64,000 nt of DNA, from NCBI RefSeq assembly GCF_030272615.1, contig NW_026729151.1, positions 108,329 through 172,328 on the forward strand. Reading direction: 5' to 3'. A model generated the notes under the pieces. That model saw only the letters and a program-made list of their open reading frames with translations. It made no database searches and was not told the DNA's origin. Position 1 is the stretch's first letter. The number at the start of each line of letters is the position of its first letter. The translations under genes and the position numbers were made by a program. The stretch comes from Cryptomeria japonica. Its lineage: Eukaryota > Streptophyta > Pinopsida > Cupressales > Cupressaceae. This document shows positions 20,561 through 32,101 of the stretch, piece after piece.

Positions 20561-22549
20561 ATTTAAAACTTGTTTACGTAGTTACTTGATTGACTTTTAT
20601 GATGGGACATATGAATTGTGATATTATCATCTCCTTGTTGTCTCCCTTGTTATCATTTGACAATGTGATATACCATGGGGGTATTGAGCTCTTTGGGGCC
20701 TATACCATGCAATGTGTTGTGAACCAGCCAATTCTAGTTGAGATGCTGTATTGTTTGTTTTTATGTTCACTACTCAGTGATTTATTATCATATTTTATTT
20801 GAATTAGATCCATCACACCCAAAAATATTTAGATGTTAGACAAAATTATTTGATGCACAAGAGGTATGCTAGTATCTAGGTATTTTTAATACATTATACT
20901 CTTACTTCTAGAGCCATTAGGATGAAAAATGATCTAGTTTAATTCAAATGGCATGATCCAGTTAGTTTAGGACATGCATCACCCTTCATAGTCTATTATT
21001 GAGGTATATATATGCTCCTAGGAATAAAAACTCCAAGGAAATATTCTATGAGATGCAATACTACTCAATTATTGGTCCTAAAAACAAATCATAATATACC
21101 AAACTCTTGTGTCTACCAATTTAGAGAGAGAGGATGGCATGCCTCATGTTGATTGATAAAACATTTATTTAAAAATAGGATGAATTTGAGAGGGGAGGAT
21201 ATAATTTGGATGGAAAGGGATGTTCAATATAGATTTGTAAATTTTTTGCTTCCACTTGGAGGTTTAATAATGATGAGGCTTTGCCCAAAATATCACACAC
21301 ATCATAGGAGAGGATCCAAAGGTTATTATGTTACTAAAATATTGCTCACATATAAAGAGAAATTGTATATTAATATGAATTAGTCCTTTGATAGTATGAA
21401 ATACTACAAATTATGGTTATAGACACCACCATTAAAAGGAGACATGAATGTTAACTATTCAAACTAAAGGAGTTGTAGACACACAAATGAATTTAATTAG
21501 AAATTATATTCAAATTCATTATAGCTGAGGAATTATGGTTAACCTAGTTAAACAAATGCTATATATAAACTAATGTTAATCTATAAGTGAATTTAACTAA
21601 GACAATTTAAAGTTAATGTAGAACATTATATCTAAGAATTTATTCTTTCAAAATAAACTAATATTTTTGAAATACTATCATGAAAATTAAAAATTGAATA
21701 CCTTTTCTTTGTCTATAATATGTTTGCATGTTTTCTTCATATAATTTTTATTTCATTTCTACTTAATGATATAAATCACTCTTATTTTGCCTTATCTTTT
21801 TATTTCCCATCTCCTTATTTGTAAAAAAATAACTTAAAAATTCCTTTGCCAAAATTTTGATCTTGCAAAGTATCCCAACAAAGAAAAAGTTTGAAAAAGA
21901 AAAAAATGAAAGCATTAGATATTGATGTTACAAATATATATTTAAAAAATTATAAATTTATCCTTTGTATGAAAAAGGGTATGCATGACAACATAAATGT
22001 CATTTTTTAACAATGTAGTGTACTATAAAAAATATATTATTGAGAGTTACATTTAAAATTTACAATTTAGTTATAGTTTTTTTTTAAATATTCAGAATCT
22101 ACAAACAAAATCCCACAAATTAGTAGTTCATATCGTCTTGGAATTATTAACATTTTAGTTGGTATAGGTGTTAAAAAGTGAAGATTAAGTTAAAAAAATG
22201 ATTTCGATGCCCAACATTGGCCAAAAAGTGGACCTCATTGTTATGTGATTATCCAAGTAGAGGTTTTAGGCTAGACCTACTTGTCAACTATTCATGGGTC
22301 AACAAATATATCTAAACTCCAACCCTAATTTACCATTGAGTTCTTTAATTCTCTCACTCTAGCATAGGTTGGGTTGTATTTCTGAGCGTTGTGCTCTAGA
22401 CATTTTTGACATGAATCAAGTGGTATTTTGAATCTCCAAAGGTTGACATCTCTATAGCGTTCATCATGAGAATAATGGAATTATTGATGTTTGACTATTC
22501 TCATACATGAATATGGTGGCATGCCAAATATTTGAGCTCAAAAATTTCA
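20561..22549. other. Non-coding AT-rich stretch
   Basis: Open frames at 20,590-20,802 and 21,153-21,383 match no family I know. I see no other structure. Copy B equivalent is about 60,104-62,003, and it lacks about 80 bp present here near 22,386-22,470. Confidence 0.5.
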
Positions 22550-22790
22550 CTAGCATACACTAAAATAAACTTGAACCCCAAACTCTCACAATTCTTAGAA
22601 ATCAAGTAGGAAGAATTCCCAATATCTAAACTTTGACACCTCCCTAGCATGAGCTAGATAAAAAAAAAATCCGAACCTTGACAATACTTAGGTATGAACC
22701 GGGCCACAATCCCAATGTGTGGTCCCTAATGTCTTACTAGCATGAATCAATCAAAAGTCTGAACCCCAAATCTCTGTAAAAAGTCTTTCC
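22550..22790 (+). repeat. Degenerate ~94-bp tandem repeat, copy A
   Basis: Units start with ctagcat at 22,550, 22,643 and 22,737. Each has gaacc-type text (cttgaaccccaaactctcac, tccgaaccttgacaat, tctgaaccccaaatctc) about 25 bases in. Copy B has the array from 62,004. Confidence 0.5.
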
Positions 22791-23699
22791 ATTAATATTT
22801 TAAATAGGACAGGAGAACAAATATACCATGTAATTTCTCATCAAACTTTTAAGGATTTTATATGAAATGGTTTCTATATTGACCTATTCTCCTCCCATAA
22901 TTATCATAGCTACACTCACAAATTATGTGTAATAATGTAGTTAGAGGTAAGGATTTACCATAAAATGAAAGATGATATGACATTTTCCAAGTACCTATAG
23001 AAAGGTCACAATTATAGAATTAGTTGTAACATCTCCACTTAGGTGTTTTGGGGTATTATTGCTAATAAATTTATTTATATTTTTAATATTATTAGAGTTT
23101 CTAAACCCTAGGTAACCATTCAAAGTTATGTAGATTAGTAGTTTTATTAGTAGTCTTGTTACATTCTTTGAATGTATGCCTACTATTGACCTGTGAGAAA
23201 CTTTGTATAATTCTTTTATATTATTAATGTAGGTACAAAAAATTTAATTCGAGTGAACATTACCGTTTAGGACATCAATGATGATTTTTGAGTCTCATTC
23301 TAGGTTTGATTTGTTAAAGGAATATCTAGAATCTTGAAATATATCTAAAATCTAGAGGTAGGCTTTAGAGTCAAAAAAAAAAATTATGCATGTATCGCTT
23401 TGAAATATAGATCATATTCTCCTCTCTAGGTTACTTAGTTACAAATTATCTTAAATATTATATTTCTACTCCTTAATAAAGATAAGCTACTTGATTGTTC
23501 AGAGTTGAACACCAAGTGAATTATGTTGAGGAGAATGCTCTATACAGACATTTTTAAAATATCTGTCACTTTTATTCCACAAATTCTCTTATGAATTATT
23601 CTAGTACTGACTCTTCCAAATCTACTTATGCTCATATATCTCGTATGTCTCCTTATCACTAAACCAATGACCCTTCAATTGTTTCATGTACCTCATTCA
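22791..23699. other. Non-coding AT-rich stretch
   Basis: Nothing recognised: no long frames, no repeat ends. Confidence 0.5.
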
Positions 23700-24090
23700 A
23701 TTATTTAATGATTTGTTAAAAGTCTTATGTTTCTTCTTCTACAACTAATATAATGTTCTCTTCTCCAATAATATTATCTCATAGAGCCTATGAAATAAGC
23801 TCTAATTAATAGATTACAATAGAAATAAACAACTGGAAGGATTCTCTGGCTAAAATACTAATGGTTGAAGCACGACAACTTTGTGAGCTTATGATTCGGT
23901 AAACAGTCTTATATTTCTTCTTTCATAAATAATCTAATGTTCTCTTCTCCGATAACCTTAATTAATATATCCTATCACATTACTTATGGTTAATAGTTTA
24001 TAATAGAAATAAACAAGTGGAAGGATGATCTAGCTAAAATACATAATACAAATGATGGAAGCAAGATGGTTTTGTTATCTTATGTTAAAA
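23700..24090 (+). repeat. Tandem duplication of ~190 bp, copy A
   Basis: Two diverged units, about 23,700-23,887 and 23,888-24,090. They share aaaagtcttatgtttcttct, taatgttctcttctcc, ataatagaaataaacaa and tggaaggat, then ctctggctaaaatac or ctagctaaaatac. Copy B counterpart is 63,156-63,545. Confidence 0.75.
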
Positions 24091-24306
24091 TAGCAGAGAA
24101 AAAATTCTAAATTTGTGTAGTTGATTTAGATTTAGAGGAGCTTTATATGGTTTAGATGAAAAATTGGAACAAATATTAAGATATATAATTTTTATTTTAG
24201 ATGGATCTTTTCAGCTGGTGTTCAATGCAATGTTTGTGTTCATGTAGTAAAAAAAATAGAGATTAATTTGTATTTTTTAAACAAATATATTTGAAATATC
24301 TAGATT

Positions 24307-24587
24307 TTTTTTTTTTTAATAATGCCTGGTAAACTTTTTAAAGTGACTGATGATGTTGGCATGACATGCCCTTCGGCTCTACGTGAAACTCTTTTGACCC
24401 AGAGCTATGAACCGGTGAGGCCACAACCGGGGGACCTCATCCCCACACTTCACTTGTTCAAACCCGCAAGCAAAACGTCCCAGCGAAGACACAAGGCCTA
24501 CGAGCACATTGGCCCGACAGGGGTTTGAACCTTGGTGATCGCTTCACAGACAAAGTGTTTTAACCGTGACACTGCATCTCCAAAGAC
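24307..24587 (-). mobile_element. tRNA-derived SINE with target-site duplication, copy A
   Basis: On the minus strand the body starts ggagatgcagtgtcacggtt and has a polymerase III B box, ggttcaaaccc, about 65 bases in (minus strand of about 24,520-24,530). The A-box region (tgtcacggttaaaac) is degenerate. It ends in a poly(A) tail seen here as a T-run (24,307-24,317). Flanks atttgaaatatctagatt (24,289-24,306) and atttaaaatatctagatt (24,588-24,605) form an 18-bp target-site duplication with one mismatch. In copy B the left flank has the matching A, so the insertion predates the duplication. Length is about 281 bp. Confidence 0.85.
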
Positions 24588-24605
24588 ATTTAAAATATCT
24601 AGATT

Positions 24606-25952
24606 ACTAACAGGTAGTTTCATGCATTTATATTAGTTTTTTGGTAATTAGAGTTAAAAATCATATACAATAAATTTTTAAAATATAATAGCCTATCGCC
24701 AAATTTGTTGTTAGTTATTGTATCTATTATTATGACATGATGGATAGTTTCAAGTGACATGTAATTCCATGCATTTAGATATTGTTTGGTCATAGTTAAA
24801 AATTATATCATTGGTAATTTTTGAAGAATATAATACCCCATCCTCGAATTAGTTTTGATTTGAGGTAAATAAGTTTTGCAGGGACTAGAGACCTTGTATA
24901 AAAAGTTTTGAAGGGACCTGAAACCCTCGGATTTTTCATGGATCTGGAACCAACAAAGGAACATTTCTAAAAGATACAACAAAGACAATAAGCAGCCCAG
25001 GCACAATCACACAAGTCAGATCAAATGTTATAAAATATTGTAGTCATAGGCAACCAGATGCCAACCAACCATTATAAATTAGGCAACACGCAGCAGGTTG
25101 GCCAAAACAAAGGCACAACAATAGTCAGTAAGCCTAAAAAACCAATAACGAGGGTATTATAGGTACCCTCAACCAGTAAGGGGTTTTTCTGGCACCCAAA
25201 ACCTAAAGAAACATCATCAAACGACAAAGCAGAAAGCCTGTACCTAACCAAAACCAAAGAATGGCCAGAATGGAACCTTTAAAACTATTAGAATCTAGCC
25301 TTACCGTGGGTTTTACAAGGCTCCCACAATTTGTGATAGTGGTTTTTATAAGGCTCCCACAACCAAAAGATCCCAAAACCAAAAAAATCAGATCCATAAA
25401 GATAAGCATTGAGTAATAATATAGAATCAAGGGATTTTGAAAGGAACCCCAAACCTTCAAGTTGGGTTTTGAAGTGGCTCCCAAAACTAGCGGATTGAAG
25501 CCAAAAAGCCAGAAACAATGGCAAGTCATCGACCTTTTTTGCAACACTCCTCTCCACCTTAATAGGATAGGAACCCACCTCTATAGGGGTCAAGAAAAGG
25601 TATAGACCAACAGTAGAAGAAGCTTTGCTCCAAACAATAAAATAGTGTCCAACAACCAAGAAACAAGGCCACATAGCATAGCTGGACAAAAGGGTTTTAA
25701 GAAGGCTAACAAAACCTAAAACCAAAAGAGAGGCATAAACCAGTCAATCTCCAAGCATGCAAGCACCACCCAATACTCCACCTCCATAGTAGAAAAGAGA
25801 CAGAAACCCTGGAGAAAGGAGAAAGAAACATACAAACAACCAACCTAGAAAAATAGGGCAATAAAAGCCCCTAAAAGAATCCATCCCCCATCACTCAGCC
25901 AACCAATCTTCCCCTCAATAGAAGAGAGAAGCACCTCTAACTGGAAGACAAC
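24606..25952. other. Unassigned stretch left of the minus-strand Copia element
   Basis: Minus-strand frames (25,288-25,725, 145 codons; 25,203-25,547) are open but not recognised. The phrase aaggctcccacaa recurs near 25,318 and 25,351, hinting at a low-copy internal repeat. No host gene is seen. This is outside the visible duplicated part. Confidence 0.4.
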
Positions 25953-27063
25953 TGAGAGCGGGGGGTGAACCAGTTGTCACAGATTACCAGAACATTTTAG
26001 CAATTAAAAAAATTAATACCAGAACCCAAAACATTAATACTGGAATGCTTAAACCAAATGTTGGAATAGCAGTTAAACCTATTAAGCCTAAATAATAATC
26101 AAAGAATAAATACCATCCACATGACACCGAGATTTATATGTGGACAACCCAGTAAAGGGAAAAACCATGGTGGGAAGCCTACCCACAGTCAAATGATACG
26201 TTTGCTATAAGTATGTGAATTACAATTGAGAGGCCTATACTTGCAGGAAGGCCAATAGCTTAGAGAGCAATTCTCATCACAAAAGGAGTCTCACTGACTA
26301 CATAGAAATCCTAACTACAATTCGGAAGGACTGAACTACAAAGATAACATCTCCTATTCGTGAGTACAGTTCCGAGTAAGCTCAATACCTGAGGACTAAA
26401 TCCTTATCCTATACTATGATGATCTACAATGAGATCTTACATCATATATACAAACCCTCGGCCATAAACAATGAGGTCGGCCATTAGACAATAAACCAAT
26501 TACATAAATACAAAAAATGTCAGCCTTAGACCAAACAAACAATATCCAACACATAAGACATCCCAGAAACACATCGAGAGGTCTAATCCACATGTTACAT
26601 TAAGTCGGTCCATAACCTAGATCAATCGGGACCCAATATAGGTCAACACGCTAAAGAAATGATCTCCATCTGCCAAGTCTCGAACATGATCACCATCAGC
26701 ATTCTGAATCTCCACCAGAAGTTGTACCGACACCACTTATGCATATCATTAAAGATCTTCATCAAAAGCTTTGTCGGTGAAACCCTCGTCGGAACCACAA
26801 GCCGAGCTTCCAAGAAAGCAGGATAACATCCAACAACTAGAACAAAACCAACTGACTGAATATGAACATGAGTAGCATGAATAAGACAATTCCATAACCA
26901 AACCATACCGGAGCATACCAGATCATGCCAGATCCAAACCAACCACAAATCACTCAACCTACTGAGACCATAAGGGTGTCAGTAAAGCATCCAAATAGCT
27001 AGTGTTGACATCAATGACAAAAACTCAATGCAACACATAATCTATTCCTCCAAATGGCCAACA
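25953..27063 (-). repeat. 3' LTR of the minus-strand Copia element
   Basis: On the minus strand the LTR starts TGTTGG (complement of ccaaca at 27,058-27,063) directly after a gggggaga purine tract. It probably ends ...ctctca at 25,953. Its length is about 1.1 kb. The left boundary is inferred from a TG/CA rule and the ggggggt-rich edge. There is no second LTR in the window to confirm it. Confidence 0.6.
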
Positions 27064-27425
27064 ATCTCCCCCATTGGCATTGATGGCCACACTAGATGTG
27101 AAAAACATCTAAGTACCAAGAAATGACAAACAAGTCTCCACCAATGGAAGACAACCAACAATCTCCCACTCAAAAATATAGCAATGAATTTCTGAAACAA
27201 AAACCAAACTTCCCCTGTGAATGATATCTCTATAAAGCTCTGAATTACACATATATATTTGCCCCTAATTTTTCTTTTTCACATGAATATCTCTCTCCCT
27301 TTGACATAAATGCTAGAAATCTGACAAAAAAATTCAAATAAAAAACATAAACCACTGAATCACAAAGTTGACTACTCCTCTTGAGCAGTAGCATCCCCAC
27401 ATCAGTGCCAGAATGAAAAATATCT

Positions 27426-28241
27426 CTAGTAATGCATTCCGGACTTATGCCAAAAATCATCAAAGTTCCCTATCAGAGGGGCAAAATCCCCTAACCTATC
27501 TCTCAGGTACTCAAATAGTTCTTTAGGCAAAAGTTTAGTGAAAATATCGAAAATCTGCTCTTTAGAGTTCACATAAACGAGTCTAACTTCATTTTCTTCC
27601 ACCTTCTCCTTCAAAAAGTTATACTTGATATATATGTGCTTTGTCAGAGAGTGATATACCAGATTCTTTGATATGTCAATAGCAGCAGAGTTATCACACT
27701 GAATAACTACCAGTCCAGTGCAATGCACTTTGATATCCTTCAACATTTTCTTCATCCATAAAACCTATGTATAATTAGTAGCAGCAACAACATACTCAGT
27801 TTCAATAGTAGATAAAGAAGTACATGAGTGTTTCTTTCTGATCCATGAAACCAACTTCTTTCCAAGAAAGAAATCTCCACCAGAAGTACTTTTCTAGTCA
27901 TCAACATCTCCAGCCCAATCAGCATCTGTATATGCACATAAAGTAAATTCATCATCCTTAGGGTACCACAAATAATATTCTGATGTACTTTGCAAGTATC
28001 TGAAAATCCCTTTCACCGCACTCTCATGATTTTCTCTAGGATCACTCTGAAATCTAGATGCAATACAAACAACATTCATTATGTTAGGCCTAGTTTGAGT
28101 CAAAAAAAGTAGACCTCCAATCATAGATTTGTATCTTGTAGGATTTATTGGTGCAGAAACATCTTTCCTTGTCAATTTCTCACTTGTAATCATAGGAGTA
28201 CTTACCGGTTTAGAATCTCCCATACCAAATTTCTTCAACAA
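27426..28241 (-). pseudogene. Copia RNase H and RT connection region
   Basis: Minus-strand frames read ELLKKFGMGDSKPVSTPM, KSMIGGLLFLTQTRPNIM, FRYLQSTSEY and AYTDADWAGDVDD, all typical copia. Then come SLSTIETEYVVAATN (frame-shifted near 27,900), VIQCDNSAAIDISKN, LTKHIYIKYNFLKEKVEENE and FDIFTKLLPKELF at the C-terminus. The D-E-D residues of RNase H are all readable (DADWAG, ETEY, CDNSAA). At least two frame changes interrupt it. Confidence 0.88.
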
Positions 28242-28900
28242 TTCCCTAGTATACTTAGTTTTATAGATGAAAATACCTTTGCCAGTCTAAGTAATCGCAA
28301 ACCTAAGAAAAAATTCATTTCCCCAATCATAGACATTTCAAATTCCTTCTCCATATTCTTAGAAAATTCCATGCATAGCTTATCTTCACCTCGAAAAATG
28401 ATGTCATCAACAAATACTTCACTAATTAGTATATCATCATGAGTGATCTTATAATATAAATTATTGTTTACATTACCCTTAGTAAAACCAAGCTTCAAAA
28501 TATATTTATCCAACCTTGCATGCCAAGCTCTAAGTGCTTATTTCAACCCATATAAAGCTTTCCTTAACCTACAAACCATGTTTCTATCATCTGATAGTGA
28601 AAAAACATCAGGTTGCTCAATATAAACTTCCTCATCAAGATCCCCATTCAAAAATGCACACTTAACATCCATTTGATAAACCTTGTAGTTTTTATGGGCA
28701 GCATAGGCAAGAAATAATCTTACAGCTTCAATCCTAGCTACAGGTGCAAAAGTATCACCATTATCAATTCCTTCCTTATAAGAATATCCTTTACAAATCA
28801 ATCTATCCTTATTCCTTACAACTTGACCATCCTCATTCAATTTATTCCTAAAAACCCATTTAGTTCCAATGAAATTCTTATTTTTAAGTCGGGGAACCAA
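28235..28900 (-). pseudogene. Copia reverse transcriptase
   Basis: Minus-strand frames give [76 protein letters not shown] and LRKALYGLK. After a frame change come KLGFTKGNVNNNLYYK and the catalytic FVDDIIF block, which keeps both Asp residues. The domain is complete in order. The break lies between 28,513 and 28,538. Confidence 0.9.
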
Positions 28901-29238
28901 AGTTCATGTGTTATTTTTTGCAATTTAATCTAATTCTTCTTCCATAAATTTCAACCAATATTCATCTTTACATGCCTCAATTACCGATACCGGTTCAACT
29001 TGAGAAATTAAACATACCTCATTAGTTGTCAGTCTTCTTTTCATCACTCCATTGTTCTTATTGCCAATGATCTAATTTTCTGAATGATTCAATCTCACAT
29101 ACCTAGGAGTCCTCTGACTCTCTGTTCCTCTTCCCGATTCTTCAGTTACTGTAGAATTTTCTGATACTGCCGGAGTAACTGTTTCAACACTCTATTCTGG
29201 TAAAGGTGCTACCAGTTCAAATATAATCATTTCCATCA

Positions 29239-30184
29239 CTAGGTCCTTCTCATAAACTCTAATTTGACCTCTATTAAGCCCACCCACCTTGATATTAGCA
29301 CTCTCCAGAATTCTCTGGAATCTCCTTCTATAACATCTATATGGCTTGCTTTCATTAGAATAACTAAGAAATATGCCTTCATCACATCTAGGATCAAATT
29401 CTCCATTGATATCATCTCCCCTGATATAACATTAATGCCAAAGATTATGAAATACTTAATTATAGGTGTATTTCCAAACCATAATTCATAAGGTGTCTTA
29501 TCGGTTTCTCCTTTGATATGTGTACTATGTTGAGTGTATAAACTGTTGTTCTTACTGCTTCTCTCCAGTAGATATGAGATAGACTGCATTCCATCATCAT
29601 TGTTCTAGAAGCATCCAAGATATTTTTGTTATTCCTTTCCACAACTCTATTTTGCTGAGGTGTTCGAGGAGCAGAAAATTGTCTCCTTATACCATGCTTC
29701 TCACAAAAGTTATTAAACTTGTCGGATGTAAATTCTCCACCATGGTCCGATCTCAAACATTTAATCTTCAATCCTATCTCAATTTCTACTTTAGCCTTAA
29801 AGATTTTAAACATTTCAAATGCTTCATATTTCTCCCTTAGAAAAGTAACCCACATCATTCTAGAATAATCATCAATGATTAGCATAAAATATCTATCCCG
29901 TTGAAAAAATTTAACTCTAGTAGGGTCACACAAATCAGTATGAATAAGATCAAGAACATCATTTGATTTATCTTGTATACTCCTAAAGAGGTTCTGGCAT
30001 GTTTACCCATTTGACATTCTTTACATACCGTATTATAGGGCTTCACAATCTTAGGTATATCTCTAACTTCCTTAGTTGAACTGATGTTTACAATGCAATA
30101 AAAATTCACATGACATAGCCTCTTATTCCATAGCCAACTCTCATCAATTTGTGCAATCAAACATGCCTTCTCACTGGAATTCAA
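29239..30184 (-). pseudogene. Copia integrase
   Basis: The zinc-binding region reads LWNKRLCHVN ... VCKECQMGKHA, where the first His of the H-H-C-C set is replaced by Asn. The core reads FMLIIDDYSRMMWVTFL, KCLRSDHGGEFTSDKF and PQQNRVVERNNKNILDASRT, so the second Asp and the Glu of D-D-E are present. A frame change near 29,900 separates zinc domain and core, and another near 29,460 precedes the C-terminal part. Confidence 0.88.
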
Positions 30185-30205
30185 ATGAAATATATTACCT
30201 TTTGT

Positions 30206-30640
30206 CTATGTACCAATTGTAATCTCCAAACTAGATCTATTAATGATTTTGTATTTTCTACCCTTGAACTGTAATTGAAATCCCTTATCCACCAATTGTC
30301 CTACACTCAAATAATTATGCCTCAAACCTTCAACATAATAAACATTGCCAATATTGTTCTTACCATCCAATGATATAGTTCCTTTTCCTTTGATCATACA
30401 TGCTTTGTCATCTCCAAATCTAACCGGACCGCCATCAAATTCTTGCAAAGATAGAAACTTCCCTTTATCACCAGTCATATAATGTGAAAAACCACTGTCA
30501 ATTACCCATTCATCCTTGTCTTCAATTTTAGCAGCAAGTGCCTTCTCTTCAAGTACATTCTCTTCCAGTGCCAAAACATCTTCCCTGATAGCCAGAAACA
30601 CCCATTCCTTCCCATTGTTGGTGGACTAGTATGTGTAATC
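30206..30640 (-). pseudogene. Copia protease and pre-integrase region, truncated
   Basis: The minus strand reads EWVIDSGFSHYMTGDKGKF, the copia protease active site D-S-G. VRFGDDKACMIKGKGTI and NVYYVEGLRHNYLSVGQL follow, which is pre-integrase text. Upstream only about 35 residues remain before the sequence becomes unrelated at about 30,640. The capsid and zinc knuckle are missing. Confidence 0.85.
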
Positions 30641-30689
30641 GAAAACCATGATTGGAAGATCCTAAGAGTGGTAGGGAAGCATTTGGGTA

Positions 30690-31010
30690 AAGAAACAAAT
30701 AATGACTTGTAGAATCTCAAGTGGCTTTTCTTGGTTTGAGAGCAAGTAGGAAATTAGGATTTTAGAGAATTCACTAGGAAGGAGATTCAAATTTGGTTGT
30801 TAATTCCATCCAAGCATGTCAAGAGCATAATTGGAAATTAGATGCACAACTTTTCAAATTGTGACATAAGTTATTGGAAGAGTACATCATATCTCTCATC
30901 TATAGGGAGGGCAATGAGAATGTAGACACAATTGCCAAAGTGACAATTGATTTATTCTTTTGTTAACTTAGGGTTATCCCCACAACCCAGCCCAACATGA
31001 AAGTTGATTT
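30690..31010 (+). pseudogene. LINE-type RNase H relic
   Basis: Plus-strand text spread over two frames reads NDLVESQVAFLGLRASRKLG, EGDSNLVVNSIQ, HNWKLDAQLFKL, a stop, LLEEYIISLIYREGNENVD and IAKVTIDLF. This is the C-terminal RNase H of plant LINEs, keeping the E-G-D-S motif and the H-x-x-R-E-G-N-like block (here L-I-Y-R-E-G-N). It lies immediately beyond the truncated end of the minus-strand Copia element. It is a different copy from the 19.4-kb relic. Confidence 0.75.
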
Positions 31011-31602
31011 GACATAAGGAGTTATTGAGGAACTAGCTTGGCATGCTCTGCTACCATAATGTTTCCCATTGTAATAGATCACACTAATTCTCAAGAGATT
31101 AACAACTTGGATGAGATATAAGTATTCATGAATTGAGATGGTGTATTTATGATGGATACCCTATCTAACATTTCTATGATGATTTTTGGTCTTTATTAAT
31201 GATAAATAGATAGGGAAAGCCATAGTGTAATAAATGACACTAAGCATGGATACTACCATTTTTTTAAGAGTGAGTAATAGGTAGATTGCATTCTTTGGGC
31301 CTGTTTGAGGGGAGAATAATTGAGGTCTTCAAAACTAGAGTAGGTGTGGTGCTTCATGTATGGAGATTGATCTTTGGTGACAAATACTTGGGTGGAAATG
31401 GTTAATATTCTGTGAATTTGGACATTGTTGTGATGTTTCTTGTAATGTTTCTCAATGTAAGGGAATCAAATAAGATGGTAGAGGCATTGATGATGAAACT
31501 AGTCTAGTCTCAATTGTTTCAAGGATTGAAAAGGTATTCATAGTGCACCATCCCAAGATATGATTTGATTCTAGATGAAAAAATGAGGTTTGATTTGATT
31601 TA
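31011..31602. other. Non-coding stretch
   Basis: No gene or repeat recognised. It ends at the target-site duplication of the next element. Confidence 0.5.
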
Positions 31603-31607
31603 AATAT

Positions 31608-32101
31608 TGTTAGAACTCATGAAATGCGAATCCCACAAGCCTAGTTAACTTTTGCAAGAATACATGTCACACATAAAGAGAAAATTGAATGATAAAATAA
31701 TTGAAGACAAATATAAATAATTGAATTGCTTGTATTTATTTGAAATTGTTTGATTACAATGAAGGATATGACATCCTTATAAAGAAACCTAACTCTAAAG
31801 ATAGAAACCTTAAATGGTGGAGTCTACAAGATAGACATGGAGTTAAAAAAGAATGCATGATTGACTCATGTATGCACAAAAAGCATAATAGACTAATTAA
31901 TGCAGGAAACTCTCAAAAATATAAATATAGTTTGCTTTTCCTAGTTTGCATTATGCATGGAGAAAAATATTAATTAATTATTTATAATTAATTAATTAAC
32001 TAACTAATATGCCAATATTTAATTACTAACTAAGGCATCAATTATTTAGTGAATTAATGCAATTAAGTGAATAATTAATATATAAATTATTTACTCCAAC
32101 A
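31608..32101 (-). repeat. LTR (3' in element orientation)
   Basis: Starts tgttagaactcatgaaatgc and ends ttactccaaca on the plus strand. It matches 33,638-34,132 with scattered differences, so the insertion is not very recent. Confidence 0.92.

Larger units (their letters stand above)
1..24605 (+). repeat. Copy A of a ~24-kb (visible) direct segmental duplication
   Basis: Sequence from base 1 recurs from base 40,244 with the same order and orientation of every recognisable element. Matched landmarks are the RNase H frame at 406 and 40,649, the LINE at 2,818 and 43,060, the GARP start codon at 14,750 and 55,045, and the SINE at 24,307 and 63,762. By eye the copies differ by scattered substitutions plus a few larger indels: about 60 bp near 14,010, about 860 bp in 15.6-16.9 kb, about 110 bp near 17,195 and about 80 bp near 22,390. 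The left edge lies outside the window. The right edge cannot be set because copy B reaches the window end while still matching. Confidence 0.97.
25953..30640 (-). mobile_element. 5'-truncated Ty1/Copia retrotransposon
   Basis: On the minus strand the element runs from an internal position near 30,640 (in the gag-protease region) through integrase, RT and RNase H to a purine tract (ccaatgggggaga) and one LTR at 27,063-25,953. No 5' LTR, primer-binding site or full gag is found to the right; unrelated sequence starts at once. The order gag/PR-IN-RT-RNase H is Ty1/Copia. The RNase H and LTR text resembles the SIRE/Tork group. Frameshifts and stops are few compared with the other elements, so it is younger or less decayed. 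Confidence 0.9.

Noticed and set aside
25288-25725. 145-codon minus-strand frame rich in Phe and Leu
   Set aside because: No recognisable domain and several overlapping frames of similar length. It is kept only as an unassigned stretch.
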